A stretch of DNA of 64,000 nt from Chimonanthus salicifolius (lineage: Eukaryota; Streptophyta; Magnoliopsida; Laurales; Calycanthaceae): positions 32,970,631 to 33,034,630 of the forward strand of contig CM023539.1 in the NCBI GenBank assembly GCA_013350335.1, given 5' to 3'. Every line of letters begins with the position of its first letter. Position 1 is the first letter of the stretch. The notes under the pieces are model-generated. The model worked only from the letters and a program-made list of their open reading frames with translations, did no database searches and was not told the origin of the DNA. A program made the translations under genes and the position numbers. Of the stretch, positions 1-13,709 are shown piece after piece.

Positions 1-2370
1 GATTAACCCCAAACTGACTTTGTGTGTTTAAATTTCTGCAAATGGGTGTTTACTTTACTGTACTCTTTAGGCATACCTCAATACGTTTCCATAATTCTAT
101 CCAGAAGACAATATGGGAATGGTCTGAGCAGTTTACTTTACCGTACCGTAACATCTGGGCACAATCTCAATACTTGACTCTATCCATGAAAAAATACAAG
201 ACTGGACACTGAATACTTTCATTTTTTTTCTCTTTGTTGTGTGTTTCGAGTGACTGACAGCTGACATTTGACATAAGTAATGAAGTAGAAAGATTTAGGA
301 AGACTCACTGACGTTAACTAGTTTTCAGATGGAAAATGTATTTAAATAGTTCTTTGGAAATGTTTTAAGTTACTTTAAGTATATTTGAAATGAAATAAGT
401 ATTTATGAAAAATTATAATGTTTTACAGATCGAGGTGATTTTGTAAGCTGGAGAAGGTGAGGAGACTAAACTTTACACGTACATTAGTTAATGTGAAGTC
501 TTTAGACTTAATCCTGTGAATATGCTAGACTTTAGATGGAAAATGGGAACCCATGGTATTTTACGGATGGAAAAGTCCACATGGGACTAGAAAACGAGAC
601 TTGACATCGCTTCCTTATAAGGAATGGTAATATGTTCTGATTGTCAGAACGAAAGCGTAAATAAGGTGTCAGGGATCCGAGGCCTAGTGGTCTGACGCAG
701 TATAGGGCCCATTAGAAATCTAAATATTAATAGATGAGTTGTGGGACTCTTTGTAAATGTCCATTGTTAGACTGGTTATGTGATTGTGCATGTACGATAT
801 TATTCTTATTCATGCACGTGATTTATATTGTTGTTGAAATGCATATGATTACTATGCATAAGATTATACTGCATGTGGTATTCCTATACTAACAGGGTTA
901 TGCAGGTGGTGACTATGAATGTTCTGGGTTTGTTAAACCTGGATAATACTAGTGAATGATAAAGGTAACTCTATTGTTAAATACTGGTGGAAAGGTATAT
1001 AGAGGTTCATATTTATTTCATTTTTATGGATATTTAATATACATGTTAATATATATAAGCACACACTTGTGTAAAGCTCTTGCAAGATGCTGCATTTTGT
1101 CCAGCGACGGACCTAATACATATGAGGTTGAGTGGGATACCTTGGAAATACACAGTTGAGGTTGAGTGGGATACCTCAATGGGGTTGAGTGGGATACCCC
1201 ATTGTGATTAAGATTATTAATCTTATTAAAGGAAAGAAATGAATAAATGGAAAAATGATTACTTGTTAATCATTTCATTACGGTCATGCATTGTATTTTA
1301 TGTTAAATTCATGTTTTTGAATATTTGTATTGTTGAGCTCTCTTTACTAGGCTAGGAGCTCACATCCCTTATAATGCAGCGCATGGACTGGTAGAGGGAG
1401 CTGAGGATCCCTCCATAATGAATTAGAAGTTGAATCTTAGGAGTTGCTGAAGTTAGAACTAGAATAGTTTACTTCTAAATTCAATGTTTTGGTATTTAAA
1501 TATATGTGTAGTTTGGTTTTTAGGGCCATGTATGGCCTTAAGACTCTCTGAACAAATCTCATGTATATATTATGTGGTGTTGATGCAAAAATATTTAGCT
1601 TTAGATGTGTGTTTGTGATTTTGGATATCAAACCCGGGAATCAAGCGTATTTTGAAAATCTTGTTAACTTGAGTTTGTAAATTTGGAAATTTTGGATTTC
1701 ATGCTTAACTTGAAAGAAAAACTCCTTTATACAAGTCATGACTGTTAATACCTATGTGTTGGTATGAGAATCTAAGAGTTAAGACGTGCATTTTCAACTT
1801 TGAGAATCCAAACAGGGAAAAAAAAATCAAAAGTTGAGAAAACTTGAGAAAAATCAATTCTGTCACTAGCGATGGGTTGCCAGGTAGAGTCGATAGGTCG
1901 CCAATCCACGGTGGTATCAACTTGGGAGAAAAATGAAGCAATGCAGAGTTTCGAATTGACGATGGGTCGTCATCTGGCGATTGGTTGCCGATTACCCATC
2001 TCCGTTTGGCTACCGATCGCGGGTCACTATTCACAACAAAAACATGTTTCATTAAAATGGCCATAACTAGAGCTCCCGACTTCGGATTTGGGTGTTCTTG
2101 GACATTTTGAAAAGCTCTTTCAATGCTCTATCTAACCATGATTGAGTTATCACCTAAATAACTTGTTTGATAGGTGAAAATATTCCTTCAAAGTCATGGG
2201 GTGTAAGCCCATCTCATAAGGGTATCTCAAGTTGATTCGTATTTGTGGGACTTATTTCTTAGGCTTGAGTGAGCTTGCTAAAAGCTCATGAACTGTTGAT
2301 GATAGGTTTGTTTAAAAAAAATAAAAAATTAGTCGCGTTCCGAACCCACATCTGGGTTCAGGGCGTGACA
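1..2370 (+). mobile_element. Gypsy-type LTR, 5' part outside window
   Basis: This is a non-coding LTR-like sequence. It ends in GGGCGTGACA just after an A-rich stretch and the phrase tagtcgcgttccg. The same ending is seen at 31879, and the two regions share further blocks in the same order: 'ccagaagacaatatg' near 92 and 30642, a 'ggtgagg' block near 456 and 30882, and a 'gctaggagctcac' type block near 1352 and 31428. No coding capacity is visible. The left end is cut by the window. Its last 500 bases hold a CG-rich module (1865-2030) of degenerate 'gatgggtcg/gatcggtcg' repeats. Which Gypsy lineage it belongs to cannot be told without an internal region. Confidence 0.55.
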
Positions 2371-3150
2371 AAACTTCTCCATATGTTTCTCTCTCCAATA
2401 TCTTCTCCTTTTATCTCTCCTTTATGCTAATCTCAGAAAATCCAAACCCATCCAGAATCTCTCCATGATCGAATTTTCTTTTGCCATTTTGCCTTTGTAC
2501 GGATTTCACAATCCCTCATATGAATTTTGCAATTTAAATTTTGGTGAGACTTTCTCCACTTGGCATTTTTCCAGTTAAACATGGCCCACTTGAATCATCG
2601 ATTTCGACTTGCATCATTTGAATTCATTGGGCCTAGAATTAGCTTAGACCTGGTTCACATACTTGGGCTTTATCTGGCCTGGCTTCATGGTGGACTCTGA
2701 CTTATGGCTTCTTCAAGATGGACTAGTGCAGTGGGCCCACTTTCACACAGTGCTGCAAATTTACCACTTTATAATAAAAATCCAAAATTAATTATCCTAA
2801 TCCAAACTCTCATAGCTAGATTTGAATTAAGATAATTTTACAATAAATTCCCAACATTAGTGGTAAATTATACACACACATTCCTAAAATATAAATGTGG
2901 TCCACTTTTCTGCATTCCTTTCAATTTTTATTCCAATTTCTTGCATTTTCTAAAATAAACTGCAAAACTCAAAAACACCATTAAACATACCTAATATACA
3001 TAAATTAAATGCTAACTAATCCAAATATTAGAGGTAAAATAATCATTTTCTAGTGTTCATCACTGCCAATCACCATTGAACCTCTTTAAGTTTTTCTCAA
3101 TCACATCCACAAACGTCAATGGAATACTGAAACCTATTTTAGGTTATCTT
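2371..3150 (+). mobile_element. Copia-type LTR fragment (left part)
   Basis: The stretch 2580-3110 matches the Copia LTR interior at about 35700-36150 in the same orientation. Shared features are 'acttgggctttta/tatctgg', 'tttctgcattcctt', 'aaactcaaaaacaccattaaac' and 'ctaatatacataaatt'. The 5' end that starts TGTTAGTGCC in the other copies is missing here. I infer that later insertions (3151-5067 and 5798-10291) split the LTR, because its right-hand parts reappear at 5068-5797 and 10292-10390. Confidence 0.45.
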
Positions 3151-5067
3151 TGTTGTGATTAAGAGAGCATTAACTAGGGAAATCCTGAAGCACTATTGTC
3201 AGACCCTAGAGTTAGCCTCTCCTTGATTGCAATCACTGGCGCATTTGAAACTTTGAAGACCGAAGTTCAGAGGCATCATCTGAAGAACAACAATCAAGGG
3301 AAAGTGTTCTTATTTCTCATTTTATCATTCTTGTAAGGTGGAGTAAACCTTTGTGATCGAACCACTATAAAACTAGGTGTCAAAGAGTAGACCTTTGTGG
3401 TCGAACCTTTCAAAATTAGGAGTGTATTGATAATGTATTCTATCCTTTCATAGTATGTTAGTATGTTTCCAATCTTAGCCATCAACTTATTAAACCCTAA
3501 GTATAGACAACTTGTAGCCCAAGATAGCCTCCATGAGCATATGCCACATCATCCATTGCCTTATCACTCCACACGAATTTAGCACTAAATTCTCTCCATG
3601 TTTTTAACCCATTTTCATCCACATTCATTCATGCCACATCACCATCCTATCCCTTTGCATTCCACACGATTTTGCTCCATCCAAAGCCACCCCATGTGCA
3701 TATTGCATAGTCAACTCTCTACATCACTGCCATCCATCTCCACCATTTAATCACCCCATCTTCAAATCTCATCCATTCATTTATGACCTCATGTACAAAC
3801 CCTAAACTACATAGCTAAATTCGAATTTACCATTGCCCAATGCAATTCCTTTCTTTTCTCCTAATTTCCTATCTTCTCTCCACCTTGACTTAACCTCCAA
3901 GCCAACACACTCCAAATTCGTGTAACTCTCCTTCTACAACCCTAAAATCCAATCTTAAATCTCCATCACCCATTCCCATTGACATCCAATCTAGTCCTTT
4001 GATTTTCCAACTTACACCTTGATTTAATCGAAGCCATCCATCTCTGCTTGAAGCTTATAAATACCCCATTAACCCTAAGGTTAAAATTCGAATATGACCT
4101 AGAGTTTAAAAAGACTAGAGGCTGGAAAAAGACTAAGAAGACAAAGCTCTACGTGATTTTTGCAAGTGAGAATTTTTTTTTGCAATTTTATTTTATATCT
4201 TCTATGTACTTTTCTTCCAAGCTTTGTACTTTTTAATTTAATAAAGTGAAGCATCCATTTAGAATCCTAAAACATCCAAGTTCTAGAATTCTTTTGTGAT
4301 TATTTTACTCTTAAATTCAAGTTTACAACTTTTGTTTATTTAATTGAACATGAGCACATGCAATAGTTAGGATCTTGATTGTAAATGTTGAATCTTGATT
4401 ACTAAGGTTAGATTAATTAAATTAAAAAGTTGTGAATCTTGTTTCTATTAGCGAGTATGAATTGCATTCTAGATCTTTACGTAAATTTCATATCTAGGCT
4501 TTCACTTTGTTTATACATTTTGGGCGATGAGTGGTCTACTCCAAACAACCAACCTTTACGTTACTGTACTTTTATTTTCAGTCATTTATTTTCTTGCAAT
4601 TTAATTTTTTGTCTTTTAATCATGTTAGATTCTATGTTTGTTGTATAATTCTTGTTCTAACCTAAGTCTTGCATATTTTGTTCTTTTAAAATTCTTTAAA
4701 TTCATGTCATTCTTTTATTCTTTTAATTCTTTGTAATTATACTCTCTCTCTAATTTCATTCAATTAAAGATTGGAGATGTGTTATTTTAATCTTATGACT
4801 TGTAATTTTGGTCATGATTAAGATTATCATTTAATTCACCATTTTAATTCAAGAACGATTAATTCACACATCTTATTTGTTGATTTTCCAACTTAGATAC
4901 ATGACTCATATAAAGGTTCTATTTCTTGGAAATAATTTTTTTTAAAGGAACATAAATTTAATTTTAGTTCATATATTTTGAGATTTTCTTTTCGGTTCGA
5001 CCTCGTACTCAATCGCTATAGTATTAAATAGTTTATGCGCTTGCGAGATTTACAAATTTAAAACATC
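3151..5067 (+). mobile_element. LTR of an Athila/Tat-like element, 3' part
   Basis: The 3' end reads 'cctcgtactcaatcgctatagtattaaatag...gcgcttgcgag...aaacatca'. The same ending occurs on the minus strand at 31925, where it is followed by a tRNA-Asp-type primer site. The interior also matches that minus-strand copy, for example 'caaacaaccaacctttacg' at 4540-4560 and at 32443-32463. No protein-coding part is seen. The left boundary is approximate. The lineage is inferred only from the primer site of the sibling copy. Confidence 0.5.
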
Positions 5068-5797
5068 AACATCGTGCCTCACGATTAATCGTGCGATCCT
5101 GTGCCAATGTATCGTGCACTGACGATAGTATCGTTCTGGGGCCAACTTAGTTTGACAGTCTTTGTCCAAACTCGAATTTTATAATTCTCAGTCGATTGGT
5201 CGTGATCGTGATGGATCGCCCCTGTACCCGACGATTGGTCGCTCACCCGATTGATCGTCTTGGGAAAGTTGCAATTTGACATAGTTTCTCAAACCAGAAC
5301 ATGAGTATGACCTGCAGATGTATCGTAATCCAGATGTATCGGCCCTATCCCAGACGATGGATCGTACGCTCGATGAATCGTGAAGTGTCCTCACGATGGG
5401 TTGCAAGCATGAATGTATCGTCCTAAAGTGAACAATGTTTGACAGTGCTATTCCAACCAGAACCCATGTTATTCCAGACGATTGATCGCTATATCACGAT
5501 GTATTTTCACAGCCCAATGGTGATGGATCACCAGACACGATGTGTCGGCATGAGAGTAAAACTGTTTTTATATTTTGATTCCATCTGGTTCTGTTGGCTG
5601 TCAAAGACCACTAGACTTGATTTATAATTTACCAAGATATTATCTCAGTCTAATCCAAGTTATCCTAGGTGTGTTGGGTCTACCCTAAAGTCATCTATGG
5701 CCAATTTACCTTTGTGTGATTGCTGTAAACTTGGTGATAATGAATCTTCAACTTGATCTTCCATCTTTGAGTGCTTGATTCAATCCTCATCACACAT
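5068..5797 (+). mobile_element. Copia-type LTR fragment (middle part)
   Basis: The stretch 5640-5740 aligns with 36690-36770 of the Copia LTR ('ctaaagtcatctatg.ccaatttaccttt'). The part 5080-5560 is a CG-rich module of degenerate repeats built on gatcgtg, gatggatcg and acgattgg. It corresponds in place, but not in exact sequence, to the gatgggtcg module at 36190-36600. A piece of this module (5201-5240) recurs as a fragment inside the UIEF-like pseudogene at 14735-14772. Confidence 0.45.
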
Positions 5798-7311
5798 TGT
5801 GATGAGTGCAAAATTATTACATATTTTACTCCTAAATTTATATTTGTTAGTATCTCATTTTATTTAATTTTATCTAATTAGTATGTTTTGTGTGTTTTAG
5901 GTTGGATATCATCTAAACCTGAAACCGGCCTAATTAGGCAAAATTGATGTGTTTTCTCGGCTTCTATTGATTGCTCAAAATAATAAAGAAAAAAAAAACA
6001 GAGGCTCTCGCGTGAAAAGAACAGCAGCATGCATTTGTGACATCTGTTTCAAGCTGCAACCCCTGTCTCATACATCAACACATTTTCAACAAGATAGAGA
6101 GCAACCATTGTCGAGTACACAGGAAAAAAAATAATAACACAGCAATCACGCTATTTACTAGCAGCAATTTCAAGCAACAGACAGATTTGTATGTGAAAGA
6201 AGTGGAGGCGGTAAAAATGACAAACTACATTAAATGCATCATTATATACAAAATTGAGGATTAACTGGCCCAATAATTAGGGGTAAAAATGTAAAATTTC
6301 ATTGCTCAACAGTAGCAGAGCTAATTTGAGAGCAGAAAATATCAGTAAGAGGGAAGGATCCCACACGGTACAGGTTTGACTGTACACATCTGATTAGATT
6401 TGATCGTGGGATTGTTGTTGAGGTGGCAACCAACCAAGTTTGAATGAAAATACAGCCAATAAGGTGCTGAGCGAAAAATCTGCAGAAATAAAAGAAGATA
6501 AAACAAAGATCATAAATTGTGAAGAAGATGTAGGAATCAGTTCTTACTATCCAAGCAAAAATAGCAGAGCAAGAAAGTTAGCAAATTGAGAGGCAGCTAG
6601 TTGTTGCAACCAGAGATGCATTAAGAAACAAGCGTGAAGGAAACTCATCATTCCAAGGGGTGTGGTCAGTTCTAGGAAAAAAAACCAGCCAGCAATACAT
6701 GAGCAACAGACCACTAGCCGCCCAAACTTTTGTTGTGTCCATGAAAGCAGAGAACAGCAGGAAAAGTTGATGTTTTGCAACTAGAAAGATCACCGAGTAT
6801 TGAAGGAAGATCAGCAAATAACGTTGCAACTAGTTCTTTTTTGCAGCAGATTTCATAAGCAAATAGAGGTGGGATTTGTCCTTGTAACTCAACCAGGGAA
6901 GCAAAAAACAGCACATCTTAGAGAGGGTTGTTTCAAGATAAAAAATTGCTGAAATCGTTGGGAGAGAGATGAGCAGGAAAACATGGGACAACAAATCTGT
7001 CTTAGATCTATGTGAATACAAGTTGAAGCCAGTTCTTTCCATCCTGCAATTAAAAATACACGATGTTTGAAGAAGGGACGCTGTTTGCAGGATAAAGGAG
7101 GAAGGTGATTCTACTGTATACGAAAGTTGGAAAGCAATTTCTCGTGGGAACAGTACACAGAAAGAGTCGGCAAATACAAAGGATCGACTGAAATTGAAGG
7201 AGGACTCACACACAATTTACCTCTTGCTAAAGCAACACTTCATGCTATTATGAAAGGGGTACAATTTGCTGAAATCAAAATAGAAGATAATCTAGCGGCA
7301 AGAAAGATATA

Positions 7312-9166
7312 GGCTGCGTTTGGATGGGGGGTAATTTTTATAGGGGTTACCTCTGAGTAGGGATCACCTTTAAAAAGGAGTTACCCTTATCTTGTTTGGT
7401 AATTGCAGTGGTAAAGTAAGAACTTACCCTAAGGATAAAAAATCTTGTTTGGTATCTATTAGCAGGGGTAACCTGATATATTAACAATTTTATGAGAGAT
7501 TTTATAAAATATAATTATTAAATAATATTCATTAAGTTAATCTAATATTATCTAATTTTTATAAATTCTTTTTTATAACTATAATTTAAAATGAACACTT
7601 GCATTCTAACAGTAAAAAAATAAATAAAGAAAAAAATAGATATTATTATTTTAAATCCCAATAAATGAATAAAAAATATCAACATATCTCCTTATAAAAA
7701 ATATAATTTGTTCATTGGTAACATGAAATATATAATATAATAAACTATTATAATAGTTTAGTAAATCCCAACAAATAAAAAATTAATATTAAAAATTGTC
7801 ACGGGCTGAACTCTTTAAAAATAGAATATTTTGACAGATATATTTCAGAAAATTTTATTTTTATTTTTATATTATATAGATTTAATAAAATTATTAATTC
7901 TCATAAAATTGTTAATATGTCAGTTTACCCCTACTTACAATTACCCTTAATCAAGGGTAACCCCTGTAAAAATTTACCCCTTACCCAAATGCATCACGTT
8001 GAAAATGTTGCAGAAATTTTATTTTTATATTATATAGATTTAATAAAATTATTAATTCTCATAAAATTGTTAATATATCAGTTTACCTCTACTTACAATT
8101 ACCTCTACTCAAGGGTAAGCCCCGTAAAAATTTATCCCTCACCCAAATGCACACGTTGAAAATATTGAAGAATTTTTTTTTATATTATATAGATTTAATA
8201 AAATTATTAATTCTCATAAAATTGTTAATATGTCAGTTTACCCCTATTTACAATTACCCTTACTCAAGGGTAACCCCTGTAAAAATTTACCCCTCACCCA
8301 AATGCATCACGTTGAAAATATTGACACATTTTTAAAATAATCTTCTAACAGAATAAATTGTTAATTACCCTGAAAGAGATTATCATGAACCTCAAACTTT
8401 TTCAGAGTTTTGAGATCCTATCGAAATTTCGACAAAATCACCTCTTAAAAATAGAATATTTTGACAAATACGTTTCAAAAAAATTTATTTCTATTTTTAT
8501 ATTATATGGATTAAATAAAATTATTAATTATTTTAAAATTGTTTATATGTCAGGTTACCCTTCTTACAATTACCCCTACTCAAGGGTAACCTGGGGTAAC
8601 CCCTGTAAAAAATTACTCCTCATCCAAATGCATCATGTTAAAAGTCTATATAATATAAAACATAAATTGCTAATTATTTGAAATCTATTAATTTTTCAAT
8701 TATATAATATATAATTGAAAAATAGAGGAAGGCACGGGATAAATAGGGGAAAGGTTTCCTTAAAAAATAAAAAATAAATAAAAACCACTATAATTATTTT
8801 AAATTTCAATAAATGAATAAAAAAATTTTACATATCTCTTCATAAAAAAATATAATTTGTTGTTTGGTGATATGAAATTTATCAAATGGAAATAATGGAG
8901 TGCTTTAAAAAAAAAAAAAAAAAGCCAAGTACTCACCAAAATAAATAAATAAATAAAATTTAAAAAAAAATGAAAATCTCATAAAAAAACAAAAGGGATG
9001 GTAAAGGGGGTATTCAAGAATGAATACCCCAAGCCCCATGGGGGTATTCAAAATGGTGACCAGAGGAGTAAAAATTTGAATTTTTACCCTTATCCCTTTG
9101 TTACCAAACGAGGGTAACAAGGGGTAACGGGGGGTTACCCCCTCTTACCTCCATCCAAACGCTACC
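7312..9166. mobile_element. Non-autonomous DNA transposon, G-rich ends
   Basis: The ends are inverted repeats containing GCGTTTGGATGG on the left (7316-7327) and its complement CCATCCAAACGC on the right (9151-9162). Next to them are GGGGGTAA-type motifs on the left and GGTAACGGGGGGTTACCCCC on the right. The interior is very AT-rich and non-coding. It interrupts LTR sequence that continues on both sides. No unambiguous target duplication is visible, so the superfamily stays open; hAT-like or PIF-like are possible. A relative lies at 16229-18293. Confidence 0.6.
7849..8645. repeat. Four ~155-bp direct repeats within transposon
   Basis: Four units start near 7849, 8015, 8170 and 8478. Each has an AT-rich part ('ttatattatatagatttaataaaattattaatt') followed by a palindrome-like part with 'tacaattaccc...caagggtaacccctgtaaaaa' and the words 'acccaaatgcatcacgtt'. 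The first three are nearly adjacent; the fourth is about 150 bp further on. The repeated part copies the transposon's subterminal motif. Confidence 0.7.
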
Positions 9167-10291
9167 ATAGAATCGACTGAATTTAGACAATGGGACCCAA
9201 ATAGCCTTGCTAATTTCACATCTCCACTCATCTATAAATTGAGGCTCATACCAAAAGGAAGATTCGAACTGGGTAATCAAGAAAAGACTGAGAGGCTAAA
9301 GAGAACGCATAGGAAAAGGAATTCAAGAAGAAGGGTCGATTTCACACTGATTTCTAGAGGTTGGATTTTCTAATTTTTCTTTTTCTCTTGTTATTTCTTA
9401 TTTCCAAATTCCATTGTATTGTAAATTCAATTCATATTTTTTTTTAATGAAATCAAGATGAGTTGTAGATTTATGGTTTTCCAATTCTCGAAATTTGGTG
9501 ATGAAAGTTTGATTTTATTTTTAATCTTTTTACAAATTCATGTCGGGATTTATCCGAGGTTTTTCAAATTGAATGAGTGTTGTTGGGATAATTGGAACTT
9601 AATTTTTCATTCTAAGGCACTCTACCAGAGTGTGAGATTTAATTTAGAATTAAAATTTAAGTATAAATTCTGTCTGGACCTAAGATTTGGTTTGATTAAT
9701 CTATGTTTAATGAAATTCATGTGGTTTTAACTCGATTACTTATAAATGAAAAATTTGAATCAATTTTCGGTAATTTACGAGAGCTCCATGGTCTAGGTCT
9801 TGTTTTTATTAGATTTGAGATATAGGATATGATGCCATCTTAGTATTTGATCTAATTCCGTTGTAAATATATAAATAGGTAATTTTAGTTGTATTTTTAT
9901 TTTATTCTTTTAAAAATTCAAATCCTTGAAATTGGTGAACTAGGTTGATAAATTAAATAATTGTATCTTAATTTTATTTCCTAAATTAGATTAAGATTAT
10001 TGATATTTTTAGATTAAATCCACCATCTTAATTAAAATTAATTAAATTGTTAACTTATATGTTTAAGTCTAGAATGTTTCTAAATTAAGACTAAAATTCA
10101 TAAATTACATAAATAATTCCATATTTATGATTTTTCTCTATGTTATCTAAATTTCTAAAATTAAATAATTCAATGGTATATTTTCCCAGATATATTTTCC
10201 TAAGTTCTGATGGGTTCGACCTTGCACTCGATCACTATACTATCTAATGGTTCGTGCGCTTGCGAGTTATAAATTTAAAATTTGCACAACA

Positions 10292-10390
10292 CCTTGAGTC
10301 TTGTATTCTTGCTTCAATCTTCCGAGGCAAGGTTTCACCTAAGTCATGGAATTGACAAATAGATGACTCGGCAAAGCCAGGGCACTGACA
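10292..10390 (+). mobile_element. Copia-type LTR, 3' terminus
   Basis: It matches the last 100 bases of the LTR ending at 36884, including 'cttcaatcttcc.aggcaa', 'gtcatggaattgacaaata' and the terminal GGCACTGACA. The terminal complement TGTCAGTGCC mirrors the 5' end TGTTAGTGCC of sibling LTRs. Confidence 0.6.
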
Positions 10391-10715
10391 TATCGATAAG
10401 GTCCAGCATTGACTGGTTTAGCAAATATGTCCTTATAATGATTGAGCAAATCATCGTACGGAGTCGGGTCCGAACCCGAAACGCACGTGTCTCGTTCCGC
10501 TTGGAGAGAATGAATCGGGATCCCGAGAATTCTCCCGAGTCAATAGGTCTAGTCTGAGAAAAGATGTCGAGGCAAGAATCGACGTTGGAGAGTCGATTGT
10601 TTACGTTGATAAGTCGGTCCACGACCTCATCCAACCGTTGACCTTGGAACATCATTGCTTCTTTAAGCAAGAGCAATACCTCATCGAGCTTAGCACTGCG
10701 AGTAGTGTCGGCCAT
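10391..10715 (-). pseudogene. Retrotransposon gag N-terminal fragment
   Basis: An open frame starts at an ATG whose first base is 10715 and reads MADTTRSAKLDEVLLLLKEA, then a short coiled-coil-like stretch with repeated Leu and Asp. This style is common at the start of Gypsy gag proteins. The ATG lies 12 bases downstream of a primer-site-like sequence (GCATCAGAGC) that follows the LTR at 10740-11215. The frame is cut at 10390, where Copia LTR sequence begins, so only about 108 codons remain and capsid and pol are missing. Assignment to gag rests on context and on the first residues only. Confidence 0.5.
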
Positions 10716-10739
10716 ATGTCAAACATTGCTCTGATGCTT

Positions 10740-11215
10740 TGTAGTGAACCCGTTAAGTATGCATTGTCTTGAGACGAACTCAGAGACAGTTCACTCAAGT
10801 CAGCCAACGTACAGAGAGGAAAGAAAGGTGAGGAAGATGAGAGAAAGAAACTGGGTTCTTCGAGGGATCCACGCGTCCTTGCTCTTGTTTAGATAATAAC
10901 TCTGCATCCTTTTTATTAAATTCGAATTCAAATAAATACAGACTATCCCCATCCACTAAGGAGGAGGTTACAGAACAGAAGCCTAAAAATAAAGACTAAA
11001 TGATAGATAGTTAAATTCAAAATAGGATAAGCCAAGAAACTAGTTTTATTCGAACGCACGGTAACTTCCCACAATGCTCCAACCAAAGAGTGGTTGCCGC
11101 AATACTCCCACAAATCTCTCCAACTGGGATAGTGGTTGCCGCAACTCCCACAATTCACTCCAACTGGTTGTACGACTCGGTCGTATGAAGAGGAGCTCAG
11201 CTTGGGTATGTTACA
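10740..11215 (-). mobile_element. LTR, minus strand (476 bp)
   Basis: Read on the minus strand it starts TGTAACATACCCAAGCTGAG and ends TTCACTACA, which gives the usual TG...CA. It is followed by AAGCATCAGAGC, which resembles the tRNA-Met primer site. The gag fragment follows directly. The downstream half of the element has been lost. Confidence 0.55.
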
Positions 11216-13560
11216 CGGATACTTTGACCACAGTTCAAGAGTCCTAGTTTCATTTGAATAACCTGTTTCAACCGCGAGTCGCTACAAGTTTTTACAAGTT
11301 TTTATCTCAGACGATTTTGGAATCCACCCAAACAGTGTATCTCATGATCGCGTTCAAACCAGATTTTCACAACCCTGGTTGCGCCTAGTAATGTATTTTG
11401 TAAGTTAAATAAAAATCTCATCAGTGGGATTGAATTTTACTTAATGTACTATTAGTGGATCAAATTTCAATACAAAATTTAAATTTTAGCCACTTGGTCA
11501 TTGCAATTGAAATTATGAAGCATCATTGTTTCTTCCTAAAGAGGTATGGTGATTTTGGCTTTTAAAATAAAGTGGCTTGAATTTTTTTTTTTTTAAACTC
11601 AAATTCAGTCCACATATAAGGATAAAACTCAACTTTAACCCCATCATATTTAAAAAAAAAAAAATTATATTATTTAAAATAAAAAAAACCAATATACATC
11701 TCATATGTTACCTTATTAAGTCCTTTATTTAGTACCATCCAAAAGAAGAAATATCAAGGAGAGCTTCAGAGAAGTTATTTACTTATCGAAGTCACATACT
11801 ATAAATTATGTTCATCCAAACATAGTCACAATCAATTAAATATCCATTAAAATTCTTTCACTTCTGTTTATACCTCCTATATTTCTCATTTTCATTAATA
11901 TCTGAAGCCATTTATACTACATTTGTTCAGACTAAGTTTATTCAGATTTTTATTTTTAAATTTTTTAACTTTAAAAAAATACTTTGCCAATATTTATCAA
12001 TCCAAATCATCAGCCAGCGTTTTTTTAACATTAAATTGGTATAAACATCTTATAACATGAGAATCTTTTCTCTCTCTCCCCAAGACTCTTCGTATGAATA
12101 GGTTTTAAAATTTGTCATTTCCACTTCATTCAAAAGTTGTCAATGGTACTAGACAATCCGGACTTAGTTAGTTATATGTATATGCTACGAATTTTTACCA
12201 TTTAAAATCTTTAGTGGCATCAAAGATTTTTTTAATTTTCAGTCTAAACATGCAAAATTCTTTACTCGTATCAAAATAATTTCTAAGTGAATATTAAAAA
12301 TTCAGAAAATTGTTGAATTCATTTTTCATAAAGTTATTTTTTTTTTAAATTTTACTGAGTGGAAAAATTCACAAATAATATACTTGGAACAACATTTATA
12401 ATATAGGCAACCCTTTTATTGGAATAAATAATTTTCTGTAGTTTTGTTACATTATTTGAAATATTTTATTTGGATTTAGTCTTATTAGAGCTATATCTAG
12501 TATTCTTCTGCTTTAAGAAAAAATATATTCTTTTATCTCAATTGTGAAAATATGCACTATTGAGTCAAATTATATCTTTTATCTCAATTGGAAACACTAA
12601 ATGAAAATGTTAAATCTCCAAAAAAAAAAATTATAGGTCAAATAGATGCATTAGTACAATACTTTTAGTGAGACACACCTTCAAAATATCTTATAAAAAA
12701 ATAAATGGGCCAATATAGTTGAGTGCTATTACTAGATGTCATATTTGTGGTCAAATTGAACCCAGTTTCATGAAACAGGTCCCTGTTTGAGCCCACGCCC
12801 CACGTTTCCATTAAGTTCTAACAAAAGGTTTCTCGAATGATTTTTTTATACAACCAAGCGGGTGAAGAGCAAGTTATAATTTATAAATGATGATGACAAT
12901 GATTACAGTAAAAAATGATATGATTTATTTTCATAAGCAAACAAAATATAGAAAAAAAATCATCTAAAAAATAGCTATATTTGATGAGTTGTGACAATCT
13001 ATCTGTATTTAAAAAAGGAAGTACCAATCAATTAATTGATTAATTAATTGTATTCACTTATTATTTTGAATGAAAGTACGAGTTTATTTCATCAAAGAGT
13101 TGTTACAGAAAGCCCTTAAAAATAAAACAAAAAACATAAAGAGTAGCAAAGCCCAGGCCAGGCAACGAAGACAAAACCAAGTCCAAAGAAAGCAGCCCAC
13201 ACCCCGGGCAAAAGAGCAAAACAGAGCATTAATAAGAGAAAATCATACAATCAGTAGGTAGGAGAACCCCATAGCTGACATTTAGAGAATCCCTGGCATT
13301 GAGAAAGCTAGTGAGGAGTGCAGTAGTTTCTTGGGAATAGGATGAAGATCTCCAAAGAACAGTTTAGGTGCTGAAGAAGACTTGTAACAGCAGCAAGATA
13401 ACTGCAAGTTTCCCAGTTTATAGGCCCCTATTTTCAGATAAGTGAGGTGGTCCGAGTTGCTGATCCAAAAATGATGCGCATCTGAACCTGAATTGTGAGA
13501 AGGCTTTGCAAACAAACTTGAACAACCAGAAGTGCAGATTGCCTTACATCAGACTTGGGT
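11216..13560. other. AT-rich intergenic, nothing firm
   Basis: The sequence is very AT-rich with long T and A runs and only short, unconvincing open frames. The part 13070-13560 is less AT-rich and could be the 3' part of a transcript or of a non-LTR element, but no domain can be read in it. Confidence 0.4.
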
Positions 13561-13709
13561 CACAGATAATTTGATTTGAGATCATTGGTGGGGTTGATTG
13601 ACTGATGAGTCATTTGGTGGATTGTGTAACAAATTAGGCCTCATAGGTCATGGTCAAATTGGAAAGGACCATGGTTAAGTGATGGATTGTGTCACTACCA
13701 CCAAAGGGG

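Larger units (their letters stand above)
5798..10291 (+). mobile_element. LTR (probably solo) holding a DNA transposon
   Basis: It begins TGTGATGAGTGC and ends 'gcgcttgcgagttataaatttaaaatttgcacaaca', an ending shared with the LTR copies at 5067 and 31925. The 7312-9166 insertion interrupts it, so the LTR itself is about 2.6 kb. It interrupts Copia LTR sequence, because the parts on either side (5640-5797 and 10292-10390) are adjacent in the copy at 36690-36884. A clear 5-bp target duplication could not be found. No open reading frame in it resembles a protein. Confidence 0.45.
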
